Positions 41,534 to 55,100 of a stretch of 64,000 bases of DNA are shown here, in pieces. The stretch's first letter is position 1. Every line of letters starts with the position of its first letter. The stretch lies in NCBI GenBank assembly GCA_023055505.1, contig JALIRH010000045.1:930001-994000 (forward strand), written 5' to 3'. This DNA is from Callipepla californica brunnescens. Its lineage: Eukaryota > Chordata > Aves > Galliformes > Odontophoridae. Below the pieces are notes generated by a model that saw only the letters and a program-made list of their open reading frames with translations, searched no databases and was not told the origin of the DNA. The position numbers were made by a program, and so were the translations under genes.

Positions 41534-44500
41534 ATAGGCTGGGGAAGGAGATAGCCGCCGTCACTCAACATCGCATTAAAAAGCCATTATTTCTTGGGAG
41601 GAATGTATTCAGAACACAAGGAAATGGAGAAGAAGCAGCTCTTTTATTTCCCTCCAAGCCCATCCCTTTGGTCTTGTATTAGTAGGGAGCACAGTTTTGT
41701 GTCCTGGAAGATGCAAGAGATGTTTGTGGATGCGTTGGAAGAGGAAAACCCCATCCATCTGGGAAAGGAGCTGGGGCAAACCTAGGCCTTCATGAGACGA
41801 AGGGGGACGTGGGTGAGGGCAGAGCTGCAGAGCAAATCCTTCAGAGAGAGGGAAGGACACGTCCTGCCCACAGCACTGAGGGGACAGAGGGAATGTTGTT
41901 CTCACGGCACAGTGTGTCAGAGAAGAGCAGATGTTCGGGGCAGACATTCTTTATGTCATCAAACCCTCATTTTTTTTTTACTAAAAACGAAACCTATCTC
42001 TGCTCAGAAAGTGTATTTTTAAAGCTGCACATTGTGATTTTCGTGTGTTTCTAGGGGTGTTTTTACACACTCAGCCTATGCCTCGCACCTCGTGTGCTCT
42101 CTAGGAGCAGCAGCACACACAGACTGCTGTATCCCCAGGCGATGGGCTCCAGGCAGGGAATGGGTTTTCCATGGCTCCACATTGCCCTGGGGCACTTTGC
42201 ACCACGGGGTTGTTTTGTTCTGCAACCTTCTGCTTTCTGCAAACTTACCCTCTGTTTCATTAGCCTTACAGCAGTTTCCAAGCCTGAGATAAAACGCGTC
42301 CTTTCTGTCTGTTAGAGGGTGAATTATTGACATTTTTAATAAGCATAACTTATCATTAGCCATAATTCATGCCGGTGACGGCAACACAGCTGTTCCTGGA
42401 AAGCAGCGTGGCTCTGCATTTCAGATTTCCACGGACTGTGCTCCTGCTGCAGCTCTGGAACAGTGACATGGATGGCACTGCACCTGTCCCTTGTCCCAGC
42501 GGTGGCCTTGCATGGCACTTAAGGACAGATAATGCAATTAAATGAGAAGCACTTGCAGAGCTGGCAGGGACCACCGTGTCCTCACAGGGCTCAACTGCAA
42601 TCCGTGCTGCTCCTGCTGTCCATGCCCAAATCCTGGCAGGGTGGCCGAAGCCAACACGAATTTAACCTCTGTCCCACATTTACTCTGGTCCCTAATGTGA
42701 CCGGAATAGTGAAGGGATGTTCTCACAGTCGACACTGCTTGCTTGAAATGTGATAATTAGGAGTGTAAAACTCCACAGGGTGATGGTTGAGGGGTGTAGG
42801 ATGGAGTCTGCCCTCTGATTTCACTGCTGTTTGGTGGAGGACTCTGAACCGAGCTCCTGGACAGTTAGGCTGCCCCTGGCTTCCAGCAGGCCCTGGTAGG
42901 AGGAGTGGAGTTTTCTGGTCCTCATAGAACAAAAAAGCTCAGATTGATCTGGACCCACATGAGCGAAGGGTGGGCTGGTAGAACCAACCAGTCCTGCTCT
43001 TCGTGATCCCATGGTCCTGGCATACCAAAGTCTGCCTCAAAGGAGCTATGACACACCCTAGGCTGGCCATGTCCAGAAGAACCACACCAGCCTCAGGGAA
43101 TCCTTCCTGTGGCTCTGCAGACAACGTCCTGCAGCAAGCTCAAGGACCAACACAACCTGGAAGGACAGTCATGGAAGAGCTGGAAAGTGAGATTTGTCTA
43201 TGACCATGGCCCAGTCTTCCTCACTAGCAACACAGAGCTGCGAGCATCTCTTCTCCATGTGCATGAAACATCACCTTCTTTGGAGAGAGAGCGAATCAAA
43301 GAGCCCCTTCCAGTTTCTCCCATCTGCACGGCTGTTGACGTGCCGTTGCTGGAGCTCAGCGAGGGGGTATTAGTCACGCCTTATTGCCTTTAAATCCTAC
43401 AGTAGCAGAAGCGTCTTCCATTTACAGTTTTAAATAAGAATCAGGCTGACGGAGTGTTCCCTGCGCAGTGTATCGGCTTCCCTGCTACCCAGCTTGCCTT
43501 TAAAGGATTAAGTTTTCATCTCACCTCTTCCCCTGCAGTTTGTAAAGAGCAGCTTTGCCTCCTGCGTTCCCTGTTTTTAGGGCACCGTTTGCATGAAGGC
43601 CCCCCTGCAGACAGGTGAATGGTGAGAGCAAGGTTTCCTCCTTCCCCACATCCCTTCATCCTCCTCTGTGCTGGAGGAAGGCCCCGAGGATGGTGCAGGC
43701 TTGGTGCCGTGCCTGCAGCTCTTACATTTTCATCCCTTCCCCTGTCGGCTCGGTCGTGTGTGGGCTGGTGATGCGCAGGCAAGGAAGAGAGAGCAAGAAA
43801 ACACACAATTATAGCCAAGGAGGATGAGCAGATGCAGGTGAGTTCTCATGAGCAGAGAAAAAAGATTTCAGTCCCTGGAGTTGCACCATCCACAGGGACT
43901 GGGGTGCCCTGTGTGCATTTCTCCAGCTTGTGGGCTCTTCAGCATCCAGGAAACCTTCCACTTGGGCTCTTCCACATTTTCCAGCCTCGTCTCTGCCTTC
44001 TGGGCTCTCGGAAGCTGGTGGGGCTTTTGCACGCTTAAATGCACTGCTCTCATTCCTGCTTCCCTACTTAAATTATTGATGGAGATCTACAGCCTCCATT
44101 CTAGCTTAACAACTTCTTTTTGCTGCTGTTTATTACCGGGATCAATCAAAGCGGACCCTGATGGCTTAAAAATGTGCTTCCTTCTCCCTCTCATTGTTAT
44201 TTGCTTGTTTATTATTAGGAAAGACAAGTTTTGGCTCCGGGAGGTTTAGCTAGCAGTAAACAATGTCATTAAAAGCAAATCAGAAGTCCCTGCTTTGCTC
44301 GGAGCCGACCTCTGTGGGGCGATGGGGAGAGTCCTGCACGTGGGTCCCTGCATGCCACCATGGTGGCTGTCACAGTGTGGGGATAGGTGATGGCTGAGCA
44401 TGGCCAAGGGCTCTCCTACAACAGCTCTTCTCTGGTTTTCCCCACATCTGTGTCTTCTGTTCCTGTCCTCACTGCCATGGAGGGGCTCCTCCACCCTGGC

Positions 44501-44694
44501 CATGGGGGGCTGTGGGATCAGGAGGTGGTTTGTGATTTTGGGAGGTGGCCGATGTGTGGATCTTTAGAGACCTTAGGATGATCCTTTCTCCTGCTTGCAG
44601 AGGGACTGAGGCTCCTTATGCTCCAGGGATCTGAGCTTTCACCTCGAGGTTTGGTCCCCAGTCCTCTTCAAGCAGCTCAGGAGAAGGTGGGATG
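41534..44694. other. Intergenic with a forkhead/TCF-motif-rich AT island
   Basis: No gene is seen. At 44065-44290, forkhead-like TGTTTATTA occurs at 44127-44135 and 44206-44214 and GTAAACA at 44256-44262. A PBX-like ATCAATCA lies at 44141-44148 overlapping a TCF/LEF-like ATCAAAG at 44145-44151. Function is unknown. Confidence 0.5.
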
Positions 44695-44803
44695 CCATTC
44701 ATTTGTGTTTATAGAGGGGTCTGTGGGGATTTCAGGACTAATGGCAATGGTGGGTTGATCTCTGGAGGTCCCTTCCAGCCTGAGCTGCTCAGGGATTCTA
44801 TGG
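44695..44803 (+). mobile_element. CR1-like 3' fragment, degraded
   Basis: GGTTGATCTCTGGAGGTCCC, then TTCCAGCCTGAG and GGGATTCTATGG resemble the CR1 3' end. The 5' boundary is uncertain. Confidence 0.65.
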
Positions 44804-47800
44804 CACTACAATAAGTTTGAGAAGCACCACTTCTTCACACCTTTCCACAGCCGCTCTCATCCTGATCCCGTATCCAAGGCACCGAAGAAATGCGGTGCTC
44901 TCCGATACTGCCCGCTCTGCTTGCAAGAAACGAATTGAGGAGTGATGGGGAAGATAAATTGCTTGTTGTTTTTTAATGCATGCAGTGAAGGAGTTTATTT
45001 TTAAACCCGTCTGTGAGTGATGCCTGGTTTGATCTTCTAAATGAATCTGATTTATTCTATTTGCACTGGGGCTCGGAAGAAGAGGGACAGAGCTGGATTT
45101 AATTTATATATTTAACTTCTCCTTGGCAGGACTCAAAGCTGAGAAGCTCCCTCCAGTGATCCCAGTGATGAAAATGATTTCCCTCGTTTGAACTAACGAT
45201 CTCCAGTCACTGGTCCCAGGTTGACACTCAGGGCAGGTCTTGGCTGTATGGAACCAATAGGGTCAGAACTGGGCAGGTTAATGTGGGGGCACCTACAGAA
45301 TCTTTCCCTGTCTGACCTAGTGATGTGGCCTCTTCTTCTGCATAGACCTAACATCCCATCCAACCACTCTCACTTCGCACAGCTCTGCCTGGCAGCACGC
45401 CCTTCTACATAGGTCAGGGACACAAGGACCAGTCCTATGGTTTCACTGGGGAGTAAATACATGGAGGGATTCACGACCTTATGGGACTTTCCCACTTCTC
45501 TTCTACCCTGTGGGCACAAGAGAGGGCTTTAAAGCTTGTCCCTGAGGCAAACAAAGGAAGACAAATGACTTCTGCTGCAGGTTGATGACCTTCACTGCTC
45601 TGTGAGTGGGACAGGCAGGGAAACCCTGCCAACCAGGTCCCATCTAATTCACCGGACTCTGCCATAAGCCACAACGAATGGAAGCCATAAAAGCCTGAAT
45701 TACTCTCCAAAAATTCTCCCTTAAAAATGATGTGAGCATAAAAACGAGTCTTAAAGCAGGCGAAATGATGAAGTCACTGGTGCGGAGGGGAGCAATCATT
45801 CAGCGCTGCTAAGCCATGCATCACGGGGGGTAATTATCAATTATTGTAAACAGAGCAACTCCCCTCCAGATGCTAATGAAATTTCACATGGAGCACACTC
45901 TGAGAGATGGATCGTATCGGCCTGGACAAGATTCATCTTCCCTAATGTGCCACTTATTGCTGTTAATGCATCTTAAAGCTTGGAGCAGCATCCTGCTGGG
46001 AGGAAGGAGGAGTCCCAGCGTGCTGTCACCCATGGGTGCTGCTCCCACTGCCCTTCTGCAGCCCCACATAGGCATGCCCTGCCATAAACCCTCGAGTACA
46101 GATGGAAAAGGACGTTTAATGTGTGGCTTAGCTCCAAGCTGTGTGCCATCATGGAGTTTTGATGTTTTTCCCAGGTCCCATCTCAGCATTTGTAAACTTG
46201 AGGGTGAGGTGGAAGGCCAGGGATCCCGTCCAGGTGAGACAGAGGCTATTTTGCTTCTAAATCTTCAATCTGTGACCAATGAGACAAAGTGCTGCTTTGT
46301 CAAATGCAGCTATTATGCTTCATCCTGTTACACATAATGAAATTGCTGGATCTGCAAGCAGAAAACAAACACACAGATTACAGGCATGGTTTCCTCTGCA
46401 TCCATCCAGGCCCTGTGCCATCTTCTGTCCCCATAGGTGGGTAATGGTGGAGTCCCCATTAGGAAGTCCCCATTGGAGCCATCAGTTGGTGTCTCTCCCC
46501 CCTCCCCCCCTCCAGGCTCTGCCCTTCTCCCAGGGTCCCGCTCCTGTTCCTCCCTGCTTCTGCCTCCCACATCCACTCACCAAGGCCCGGAGCTGCTCTC
46601 TTGCTTTTATTTTTTGCAAATGAACATGACTGCACTAAGAATAAACCCTGCTCAAAGCTCCGTGCCTGAGTTTGCAACCAAGGCAACCCCACCGCCCGTG
46701 GCACCTCTCGTCTCTGAGCTGCTGCCCCATCCCCTATCTGTTGTTTCACTGCAGAACTGAGCTTCAGAGTCCCTCCTCTCAAGTCTGCAGGACACCTTAG
46801 CATCCTTAGTGCTTCCTGGGGCCAGTGGTGGCCCTTGGGGTCACTTCAGCCACTGGCAGCCCAGTCCTTTGTTCATTAATGAGCCAGAGGAGGTGAGAAG
46901 GGAGGTGGGAAGCTTCCTATCTGCTATCACAGATTTACATGAATCATAACTGAAATAGGCTCTGGGGAGGCTGGGAAATGCTTTCTTAAGGCACAAAATA
47001 AGGGGAAGGAAAATGAAATTTGTGCTTGCAGACTGAAAACAGAGAGTGTTGGAAGGAATACTTTTGATTTCACTAATGTGTTATCAGGGTCTCAGGTTGG
47101 GGACACCTCACTCTGCATGAAGTGCCAGAGCCCTGGGGAGACTCAGAGGTACATCGCAGGGGTTTGCAGAGGTTTGGAGGAGAGTTACAACCACACGTGT
47201 GCACAGGTATGTCATTCAGGCATTGTGGCACTGCTCTTAGTCATTCTAATGAAAAAAATCCACCCAGGGACCCACCAGGGTGGCTCACCAAAGCACAGAG
47301 AAGCCTTAGGGTGACAGTTATCCTCCACCTCTGTGGCAGCATCACGACAATCAACCTGTGCCTGCCAAGTGCCTGCCCTGCAAGTGGGCTAAGACATCAG
47401 CCAAGAAGAGAGATCTCCCAGTGCTGGCGTTCGTATGAACCTCTCATGAAAGCACTTTTGCTTTTGTGGATGGGAAGAGTAGAGGAGCTGGCATCCATGA
47501 CCCCTTCCCACCATTCCACAGATCCCAGCATCAATTTGCACCCACTTTCATGCATGTAACATCCCAGACCCTCCAGCAGCCCCATCCATCCTGGCTTGTT
47601 CATTTGGTCAGTCCAGGTCTTGCAGCAAAGCCCTCCCCAGTGTGACACGCTCCATGTCCCCTGTTTTTATGGGCAGGGGTTGGTACCTTGCACTGGGTTT
47701 TCTGCCAGCCACGCTGTGTGAGCCCATCACATCTGAATGCTTTGAACATTTCACTTGACAGATGGACTGACAGATCCCAGCTGGGGACATTGCCACGTGG

Positions 47801-48634
47801 GATTGACCTGCTCTGCTCTGCTGGGTGGGTGAGCTTGGGCACGGCAGCTGCAAGCATTGCCTGGGACTGGTTGGCAACCACATGCATTTGCACACCGGTC
47901 GGGTTCCAGTTTGCTCTTCTGCAGTGTATTCATGGAAAGGTTTAGTAGGAAAAAATGGATTTCTGTTCCTAGAGAGCCTCTCTGCTTTGGTTGTGCTTCC
48001 TCTGCTCTTTGTACAGTCCCTGGGGTGACACAGCCACCAGCACTGAGGGTCTCCAGTGTAGGACACGAGCACTTGACTCAGAAGAGCAGAAGCTGGGGAG
48101 TCTCTTCTGGTGTTGCAGTGGGAAATCCCTTTCTCTCTGCCAGATGGCTGTGTGTGGTGCCGTGGCCAAGTGTCCCTCTGCTGGCACTTGTGTCCCCACT
48201 GGGGCTCAGGGATGCCCCTGGCCCAGCTGTTCTGGGTGCATCGTGGAGGGCCCAGCAGGCAGCAAGCATCTGCAGTGCTTTCAGGAAGAACAGTCTCAAA
48301 TCACAGTTGCTGGGGTCTCTAGGAGAGCAAAGGGAGAGAAAAAAAAGCAGTGTCTAGTGAGAGTTCATCTTCCCTGCACAGGACCCGCTATCACTGCTTA
48401 CCCCAGGGCAAACCAGAGGGCTCTTCCCAAAAACCTCTTTGATGCTACAGCCCTTTAGGGACAATCAGATTTCTGGGCTGTAGCAATGCTAAAACCCCTC
48501 TGCAATGTTTTCAAATGCAATGCAGTGGTGCTGGCCAGCCCTGGGCCATGGAAAAGGCAGCATATGTGCTCTCAGCATCCTCCTGGCAACTCGCTGCTTC
48601 TTGGCTTGGTGAAGAGCAGGAACTCTGCACAGCA

Positions 48635-48665
<31 letters not shown>

Positions 48666-50164
48666 TTTAAGAAGGGTGAGACATATTTCTAAATCTGGAA
48701 TAATAATGCAGAGGCAGAGAGGAAGGAAAACACACGCACACACACAGGAGGAGAAGGAAAATAGCAGCTTCTGATAGAGCAAACCTCAAGTCAAACATGA
48801 AACACATTAATATTCATGCTCAGATTCAGCAAAAAAAGCAACAGTGCTGTTCTCCAGCAATGCTCAGAGCTCCAGGACTGCTGACAGCCACTGCGAGGAG
48901 GAGAAAGCAATGGTACCCTCAGAAGACACCAGGCTGTGGGAGAAGCACTGTAGCGAGCATTGGAATTAGGCATTGGCTCTTTCTGTCAGACCAAACACAA
49001 AAGAAGGACAATCATTCTGTTAAAAACATCAGCCTAATTGCTTCTAATTGATCTCCTTGCTGGCAGTCGCTGGAGGGAGGCTGGTGTTGAATGGACCATG
49101 AATGCATTCTTCGCAGTTTGTGATTATCAGGAGGGATAATGAAGCGTTGGTCCTCAGCACATCGATGGGGCAGAGGAGCTTTGAGCGCGCTGGAAACCCA
49201 GCTGGTGTCGTTCAGAGGTGCACTTCTCTCCATTTTGGGCCTGTGTGAGTGGGTGACCTTGGGTGAGCGGCTGTGACAGCAATCCTTCTCCCTGTGGGCT
49301 TCGAAGAGAGCTGTCCCCCTTGGATGCCAATTCTGACGTTGCTTTCTGCACCTTTGCCTTGAGGATGGCATCGCTGAGCTCCAGCATGGCCAACCCTCAT
49401 GTCAGTCCCACTGAACTTCAGCTGTCCCCATGTCTTGCATGGGAGTTCCATCTCCCACGACCACGCTTGCTGAGAGTAGCCTGACATTTCTGACAAGATC
49501 TCAGGTGTCTCAGGAGCCACCACTTTGCAGAGCTGCTTGGCAGGGTCTCTGCACTTTGCTCTCCCTAGGATGTCTCATATGTAACCTCACAAACTAAAAG
49601 AAAAAGATTACAGATGCAAGCTTAGCGCTGAGCTTGTGAGCAAAGGCTGTCACCTTCTGAAAGCTTCGTTCTGAGTGGAAACCGGACGGGCAGCTCCTCA
49701 TTTGAAATTGAGTGCACAGAGTCTGCATAATTTATCAAGGACAGCAAGAGACCTGGGACAGCCCTGCAGACAAAACCCTTGCTGTTGTTCCTCTCTCTTT
49801 CCCCCAGCTTCTCCCTCAGACATGAAATTTTGAGGAAGAAAACAGAACCTTGATGCTGACTCACCTGATCTGTCGAAGAAGACCTACATAGAGTCAGGGC
49901 TCCACAATCCTGTGCTGAAAAAGCTGTAGGAAAAGGTGATTCATGAGCTGTTAAGGATGAGTCCATGCTCCATCCTTCATTCTGATGGATGGATTCTCTT
50001 TTTGGATGGAGCGGTTTGCTGCTACTTGAGCGTGTTGTCTTTGTCACCCAGCAGTGCCCTCCTTGTCATCAGGAGTTGGGTGGGGGTTCGTTGGGATGAA
50101 AGCAGGCTCATGACCCAACAGGGTACTCCACCTGAGGAGCAATAACCACACAAGCAATGGGTTG
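44804..50164. other. Intergenic, no gene seen
   Basis: AT-rich islands lie at 44940-45130 and 45700-45960. A TA microsatellite lies at 48635-48665. Otherwise the sequence is unique, without splice-consistent coding sequence. Confidence 0.55.
48635..48665. repeat. (TA)n microsatellite
   Basis: About 15 TA repeats with one C interruption. Confidence 0.95.
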
Positions 50165-50235
50165 TCCTGATGGAAAGCTCTGCGGAGATAGACCTGGGTG
50201 TCCTGGTGGCCAGCAGGTCGGCTGTGAGTCAGCCC
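50165..50235 (+). mobile_element. Short CR1 internal fragment
   Basis: GAAAGCTCTGCGGAGATAGA, then CCTGGGTGTCCTGGTGGCCA matches the stretch of the larger CR1 at ~13893-13938. Confidence 0.75.
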
Positions 50236-50869
50236 TGCCTCTCCCTTGGCACATTTCTAACTGTTTTCTACTATGAGAGAACCGATCAACCTCTGATAGA
50301 TCTGTCCCAGACATTGCTACTTGATGATGAGCTCAGCTGGAGCAAGGAAGATGGCAGATGGAAGAAGCTCATCTGTGCGGCATTCAAATGGAGGGCTCTG
50401 CTCTCCTGCTGGTTTGATGGGCACTGCTGCTTACTGGTTTTCCTGGGCACTCGTGCCGGGGTGAACTGTCAGGATGGCTTTCCCTTCACCACTGTGCTAC
50501 GGAAGGTGGAATTGCCTCTGTGGTTTGAGAACTTAGACACAAACAGGTGCAGCAGCCACAGCCAAACCCTCAGCAGACCTGGAATGGGATGACTGCTGCA
50601 CTGAGCTCCACACAGGGCAGAAATATTGGGGTGTGAGGTGGTGAGTCTCCCTGTAATGCTCTTTCATTTGGTTCTGGCTGTTGGCTCAAGAAATGCAGAG
50701 AATTTATTTTTGTCTTCAGGGCAAGCCAAGGTATTTCCAGCAGTAATTACACCTGCTACAAGCCAATAACTTTATTTTCAGTTCAGGTCTTTCTGAGATG
50801 CCCTCCCACCTGGCTTATGAAGAGCAGCACTTCTAATAGTCAGTTGGACCAAAAGTTCATTAGAAAATG

Positions 50870-51025
50870 GCATAATCCCTGGAGACAATCAAGATCAGGC
50901 TTGGCAGGGCTCCGAGTGGCTGATGGAGCTGTGATTGTCCCTCTACATTGCAGAGGGTTGGATCCGATGGTCTTTAAGGATCCCTTCCAAGTCCAACTGT
51001 TCTATGATTCTATTCTATGATTCTC
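50870..51025 (+). mobile_element. CR1 3' fragment
   Basis: CATAATCCCTGGAGACAATC, AGGGTTGGATCCGATGGTCT and two terminal TTCTATGA units give a clear CR1 end. Confidence 0.9.
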
Positions 51026-52671
51026 CTTAGAGACACTTCTGGACCTCACAACATAACAGCCTCAAAACCAGATGCTGGACTTCTACAAGAGAAGAATTGG
51101 GTGCAATGAGTCCTCTCCTGCTTTTCAGGAGGTGCCATCTCCACTGAGATCCAGAGGGCTGAAAAAGCATTTGCTTCAGCTACCCCCACCCTTTCCTGTA
51201 GTGTCCTCAATCAGCCTTTGACTGGGAGACCAAAAGACATGAAGACAAGCAAACATGGAGATGCACTTTTTGCTTCTGCAATTAATTGCTTCTGTGGGCC
51301 TAGGAGGCAAAGCCATGAAGAGGAGGACAGTGGGATTGCTCAGGAAGCAATTAGGGACTGTCCTCGGGGAAGAAGGATATGGGAACTGATGAGTGTTGGT
51401 GGGACTAATGGATATTTCCAATTCCTGATATCCATCTATTTATTTAACGTGTGGGTAAACATGGTGGTTATGCTGGATAGCGTGTGCTGGAGCTGCTGCC
51501 TGCTGCATTAATGTGCCAATAACGGCGTTTTATGGTAGGAACGTGGCCACGTATCATTAGCAAATAGAGCCTGGAGCGAGCTGGGCGGTGCAAGCTGCTC
51601 ATGCTGCACTGCAGCAGAGCGTCAGGACCTGGCAGGGCTTTGTGTGAGCGTGGGTGAGGTGACCTGGATGAACCTGGGCACGTGCCACCCCCCTCCCTGC
51701 TCCCTGCCATCTGTGCAAGCACCAACACCAGACGTTGCTCGGAGATTGCACTGCCAAATGCACAGAGCCCTCTGCAGTGGACAGCAGAGAGATGCTGAGC
51801 GTCTGTGCCGGGGTTACTGCTGAGCAGGACGCTGGAGCATGGAGCAGAGCTGTGCGTTGGAGCCACTGCTCCCAGGTTTGTATGCACCAGCCCTTCCATC
51901 CTCATGGTGGAACACCATCTGGGCCTTGGGGTCTGGCTGCTGCAAGCACTCACACTGGCTCCTCCAGGACCAAGACAGCAACGTTTCCCAGTCCCTCCTG
52001 CCTCGGGAAGCAAACATGCCACAGAAAAACCCTCACCGGGGAAAATGTCAGATGTGCATTTAGCATCGGGGGCTCCTGAGAAGCTGGCAGCCGCCTGTCA
52101 GCCCCCACGCCAAGCAGTGCTTGAAGTTAATGCCTCCCGACGCGGAGACGAGAAGACCTCTGAAAGCACAAATTAATAAAAGCGATGTGCCGGGAGGAAG
52201 CGCGAGTGCGACGATGACAAGGATGAGGCTTTTTGATGCTATCGAAGCAGAAGGAGCGACAGCAGCAGCAGAGGATATTAAAAAGATGAGAGGAGAGCTG
52301 AATTTGACTGGATGGGTATGATCAGGATCAAAACGAATTAAGACTTTTCACAACACGAGAAAAAAAAGTTCCAGCAACTGAAATTAACGGGAGGAAACCT
52401 TCGGCTTCCTGTAGACAAGCTGGTTGTGTGAGATAGGGAGAGAATTCACCTCTGCTGGAGAATCACTCGCCTTTTTGGCGGGTATTACAAAAGCAGTGCT
52501 GACAGAGGGGTGGGATGGGAGCACCCGCAGGGCTGGCTGTTGGAGGGAGGGGGATAAAATGCTCTCTGAAGGCTTGCTGGAGATAAGTGGTGAAGGAAGT
52601 GCTGGGCAGGTTCTTCTCGAGACAGAACAGTGTGGAAGAAAAAGAGGCAGCTCGGATGGCTGTCTTAGCGA
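51026..52671. other. Intergenic; CpG-bearing AT-rich island at 52080-52330
   Basis: No gene is seen. The island has an unusual mix of TTAATAAAAGCG-type AT-rich sequence and several CpGs (GCGCGAGTGCGACGATGAC), unlike its surroundings. It is a candidate regulatory element. Confidence 0.5.
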
Positions 52672-52915
52672 ACATAGAATCCCTGAATCTCAACATGGCT
52701 TAGGATGGAGAGGAACTCAAAGATCACCCAGTCCTGATCCCCTCGCCATGGGCAGGGTTGCCACCTGGTCCGTCTGGATGCTGTCCCCTCCTTCTGCTGG
52801 AAGAGCTGCACCACTCAGTGTGGTGCAAACTGCTGATGGTGCTCTCGTCTACTTTGTGGATGAAGATGTTGAAGAGCACCAGTGCCACAACAGACATCAG
52901 TGTGTCTGGGGGCCA
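52672..52915 (-). mobile_element. CR1 fragment, degraded
   Basis: CATAGAATCCCTGAATCTCA, CAAAGATCACCCAGTCC, and GTGGATGAAGATGTTGAAGA to GCACCAGTGCC are reversed CR1 landmarks. Confidence 0.82.
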
Positions 52916-54994
52916 CAGTGGTAGAGAGGGAACAGCTGTGACCCCTTTGGTGTCCCCTCCATCACAAAAGAGACTCCAAAGTGGAGCCCATCTTGATTTG
53001 GAGCACCCAGAACCTCACAGCGCTGCCATGAGACAGGGAAGGGAAAACCAGAGGGGAACAACAAACCTGAACACGCTGAGAGAAGTGTCACTCTGTGTTT
53101 TGTGTGGCTGGAGTCAGACGGGGTGTCTTCACAGCTGTCTGGATCTGGGTGCCATCGCTTTGCAGTGCTGAGCTCTGCCTTGCACACACACACCAGCGGG
53201 AAATTTGTGACAGCCACACTTGTGCGCGTGTGCTTTTTAATTTTTCAGGACTTGTCAAGCTTTGAAGGGAAGGTTGGGAGATGTAACAGCTCCGTCATGT
53301 TCCTTTATCAAACCCACAGCAGTGACCCCCTCTTTTAATTACATCAGCGCATCTCCATCGCACGCTGTGTCCCAGGAGGAGCTGGTTCTGCTTTTGTGCA
53401 GTGGAGAAGGCTGCGTGTGAGCAGACAAGCTGGCTGCTGAAGGGACATCCCCTGGGAGATGCACTGCTGGAAGACGTGACTGCATGCAACAGCGGGTGCT
53501 GGGGCTGGCAAAGCTGAGACCCCTCAGTGTGCCTTCCCTGCAGGGCTGTGCTGGTGCAGAGGCTTTCTGATGGGTTGCCGTTGCATTGCAATGTGTGTGT
53601 TTGGATGAGCAGCTCAGCACGCTGATGACATCCATCTCTTCGTCTTGCTGGAGAGGAAGCCATGCAGGGAATAAAAGGGAGCGGAAAATCCTGCCACATC
53701 CCCGTGCTCTCAGGGTATTTGCAAGTCGCAGCTGGGTGCAACTTCAATTCTGCAGTTCAATTTATGTCCTCCTCTCTCTGTTTTTTTTCCAGTAGTTCTT
53801 CACCTCCTGTTCCCTCTCCTCCCACAGCCCTGGGGAGCTACAGCAGCATCCCTGCTGCCAGCAAGCAGCTGGATCAGGGCACAGCACTGCAGGGTTCAGC
53901 TCTCAGCCACGAGAACAGTGCATGCAGAGATCTACACACACGTGTTAAATTTTGATCCTGATAGGAGAAGACAGAGGGTTTTTTAAGTTCTTGTTTGCAT
54001 TCTTGCAAGAACTGTGCAAAAAGCAATACGTCCTCTGCGAGAGAGCAAATCAACCCCCCTCCCCCATCCCCCTTAGCATCAATTGAAAGCCCCAAGAAAT
54101 GCTATCAGAAGAATAGTGCACAATTCCTCTTTTCAGAATTGTTTTCCTTAGGAGCTCTTACTGCAGCCCCAAAGGTTTTCTGCTGATTGACCCCGTTGCT
54201 TTGAGCCTTGTTATCAGTGCTGCTGGTGCACCCTGTGTCCTTGTGCTACCTCCATCACCAGCAATCCTCAGACATTCACAACCTGACGGCCCTGGCCATG
54301 GGATGAGCTGAGTAGAAAGCTATTTTTGTGTTTAAATTCCTACCTCTAGAACTCTTCTTCCGTCAGTTCCAGTCCCTGAGTATCTCTCAATAAGAAATTC
54401 CCCCTGGTAAGTGCCGAGGCTGCCTCCAAGCTGCTCACTGTACCTCTGTTTCTGCTGCTGTAAGGCAAGAAGAACGATCTTTGCTCGCTTTGTGGAAAGC
54501 AGGCCTCGTGTGAGCAGCTGGGTGTACAAAACTTGGCTCTGCTGGGCTACAACCCCTGGTGTCTGCCCAGGGTGTGAGCTCTGTCTGCCTCAGCTGGGCC
54601 ATTCAGGGAAATTCCTTCTTGGCTTTTTTTTCTTTTTGACTGTTTTAAATGCATCCTTCCCCCTCACTGTGGGAATAATGAGGGTTTCTCATCTCTGCGT
54701 TGTCCCTGCTTTCATAATTCTGCATGAGGGCTCCCAGGAAAGGATTGCACGGGGACTGCAAGCACGTTGACTGCCTTGGCATCCCAATGGGCATGCATCA
54801 TGCCCTGACCCCATGGGGCTGTGACCACACAAGAGCCCTAAATCATCTTTTCACTGTCTGAACCCATCCAGAAGGAGTTGGGCAAACACTTCTGGGGAAT
54901 GCAGCTCTTTTTCATGGCTCTGGTTTCCACCATGAGCTAAACTGACTCAGACACGCTGCCTCCAAGTATGGGCTGCTCTGAAAACCGAACCTCC
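52916..54994. other. Intergenic, nothing recognisable
   Basis: Unique sequence without supported genes or repeats. Confidence 0.5.
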
Positions 54995-55100
54995 TCCAGT
55001 ACAGTGTTCAGTTTTGAGCCCCTCACTACAAGAAAGACATCAAAGGCCTGGAGCATGTTCAGAGAAGGGCAACAAAGTTGGTGAGGTGTCTGGAGCACTG
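54995..55100 (+). mobile_element. CR1 internal fragment
   Basis: CAGTGTTCAGTTTTGAGCCC, ACTACAAGAAAGACATCAAA and GTTCAGAGAAGGGCAACAAA match the CR1 region also seen at 24115-24195. Confidence 0.88.
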
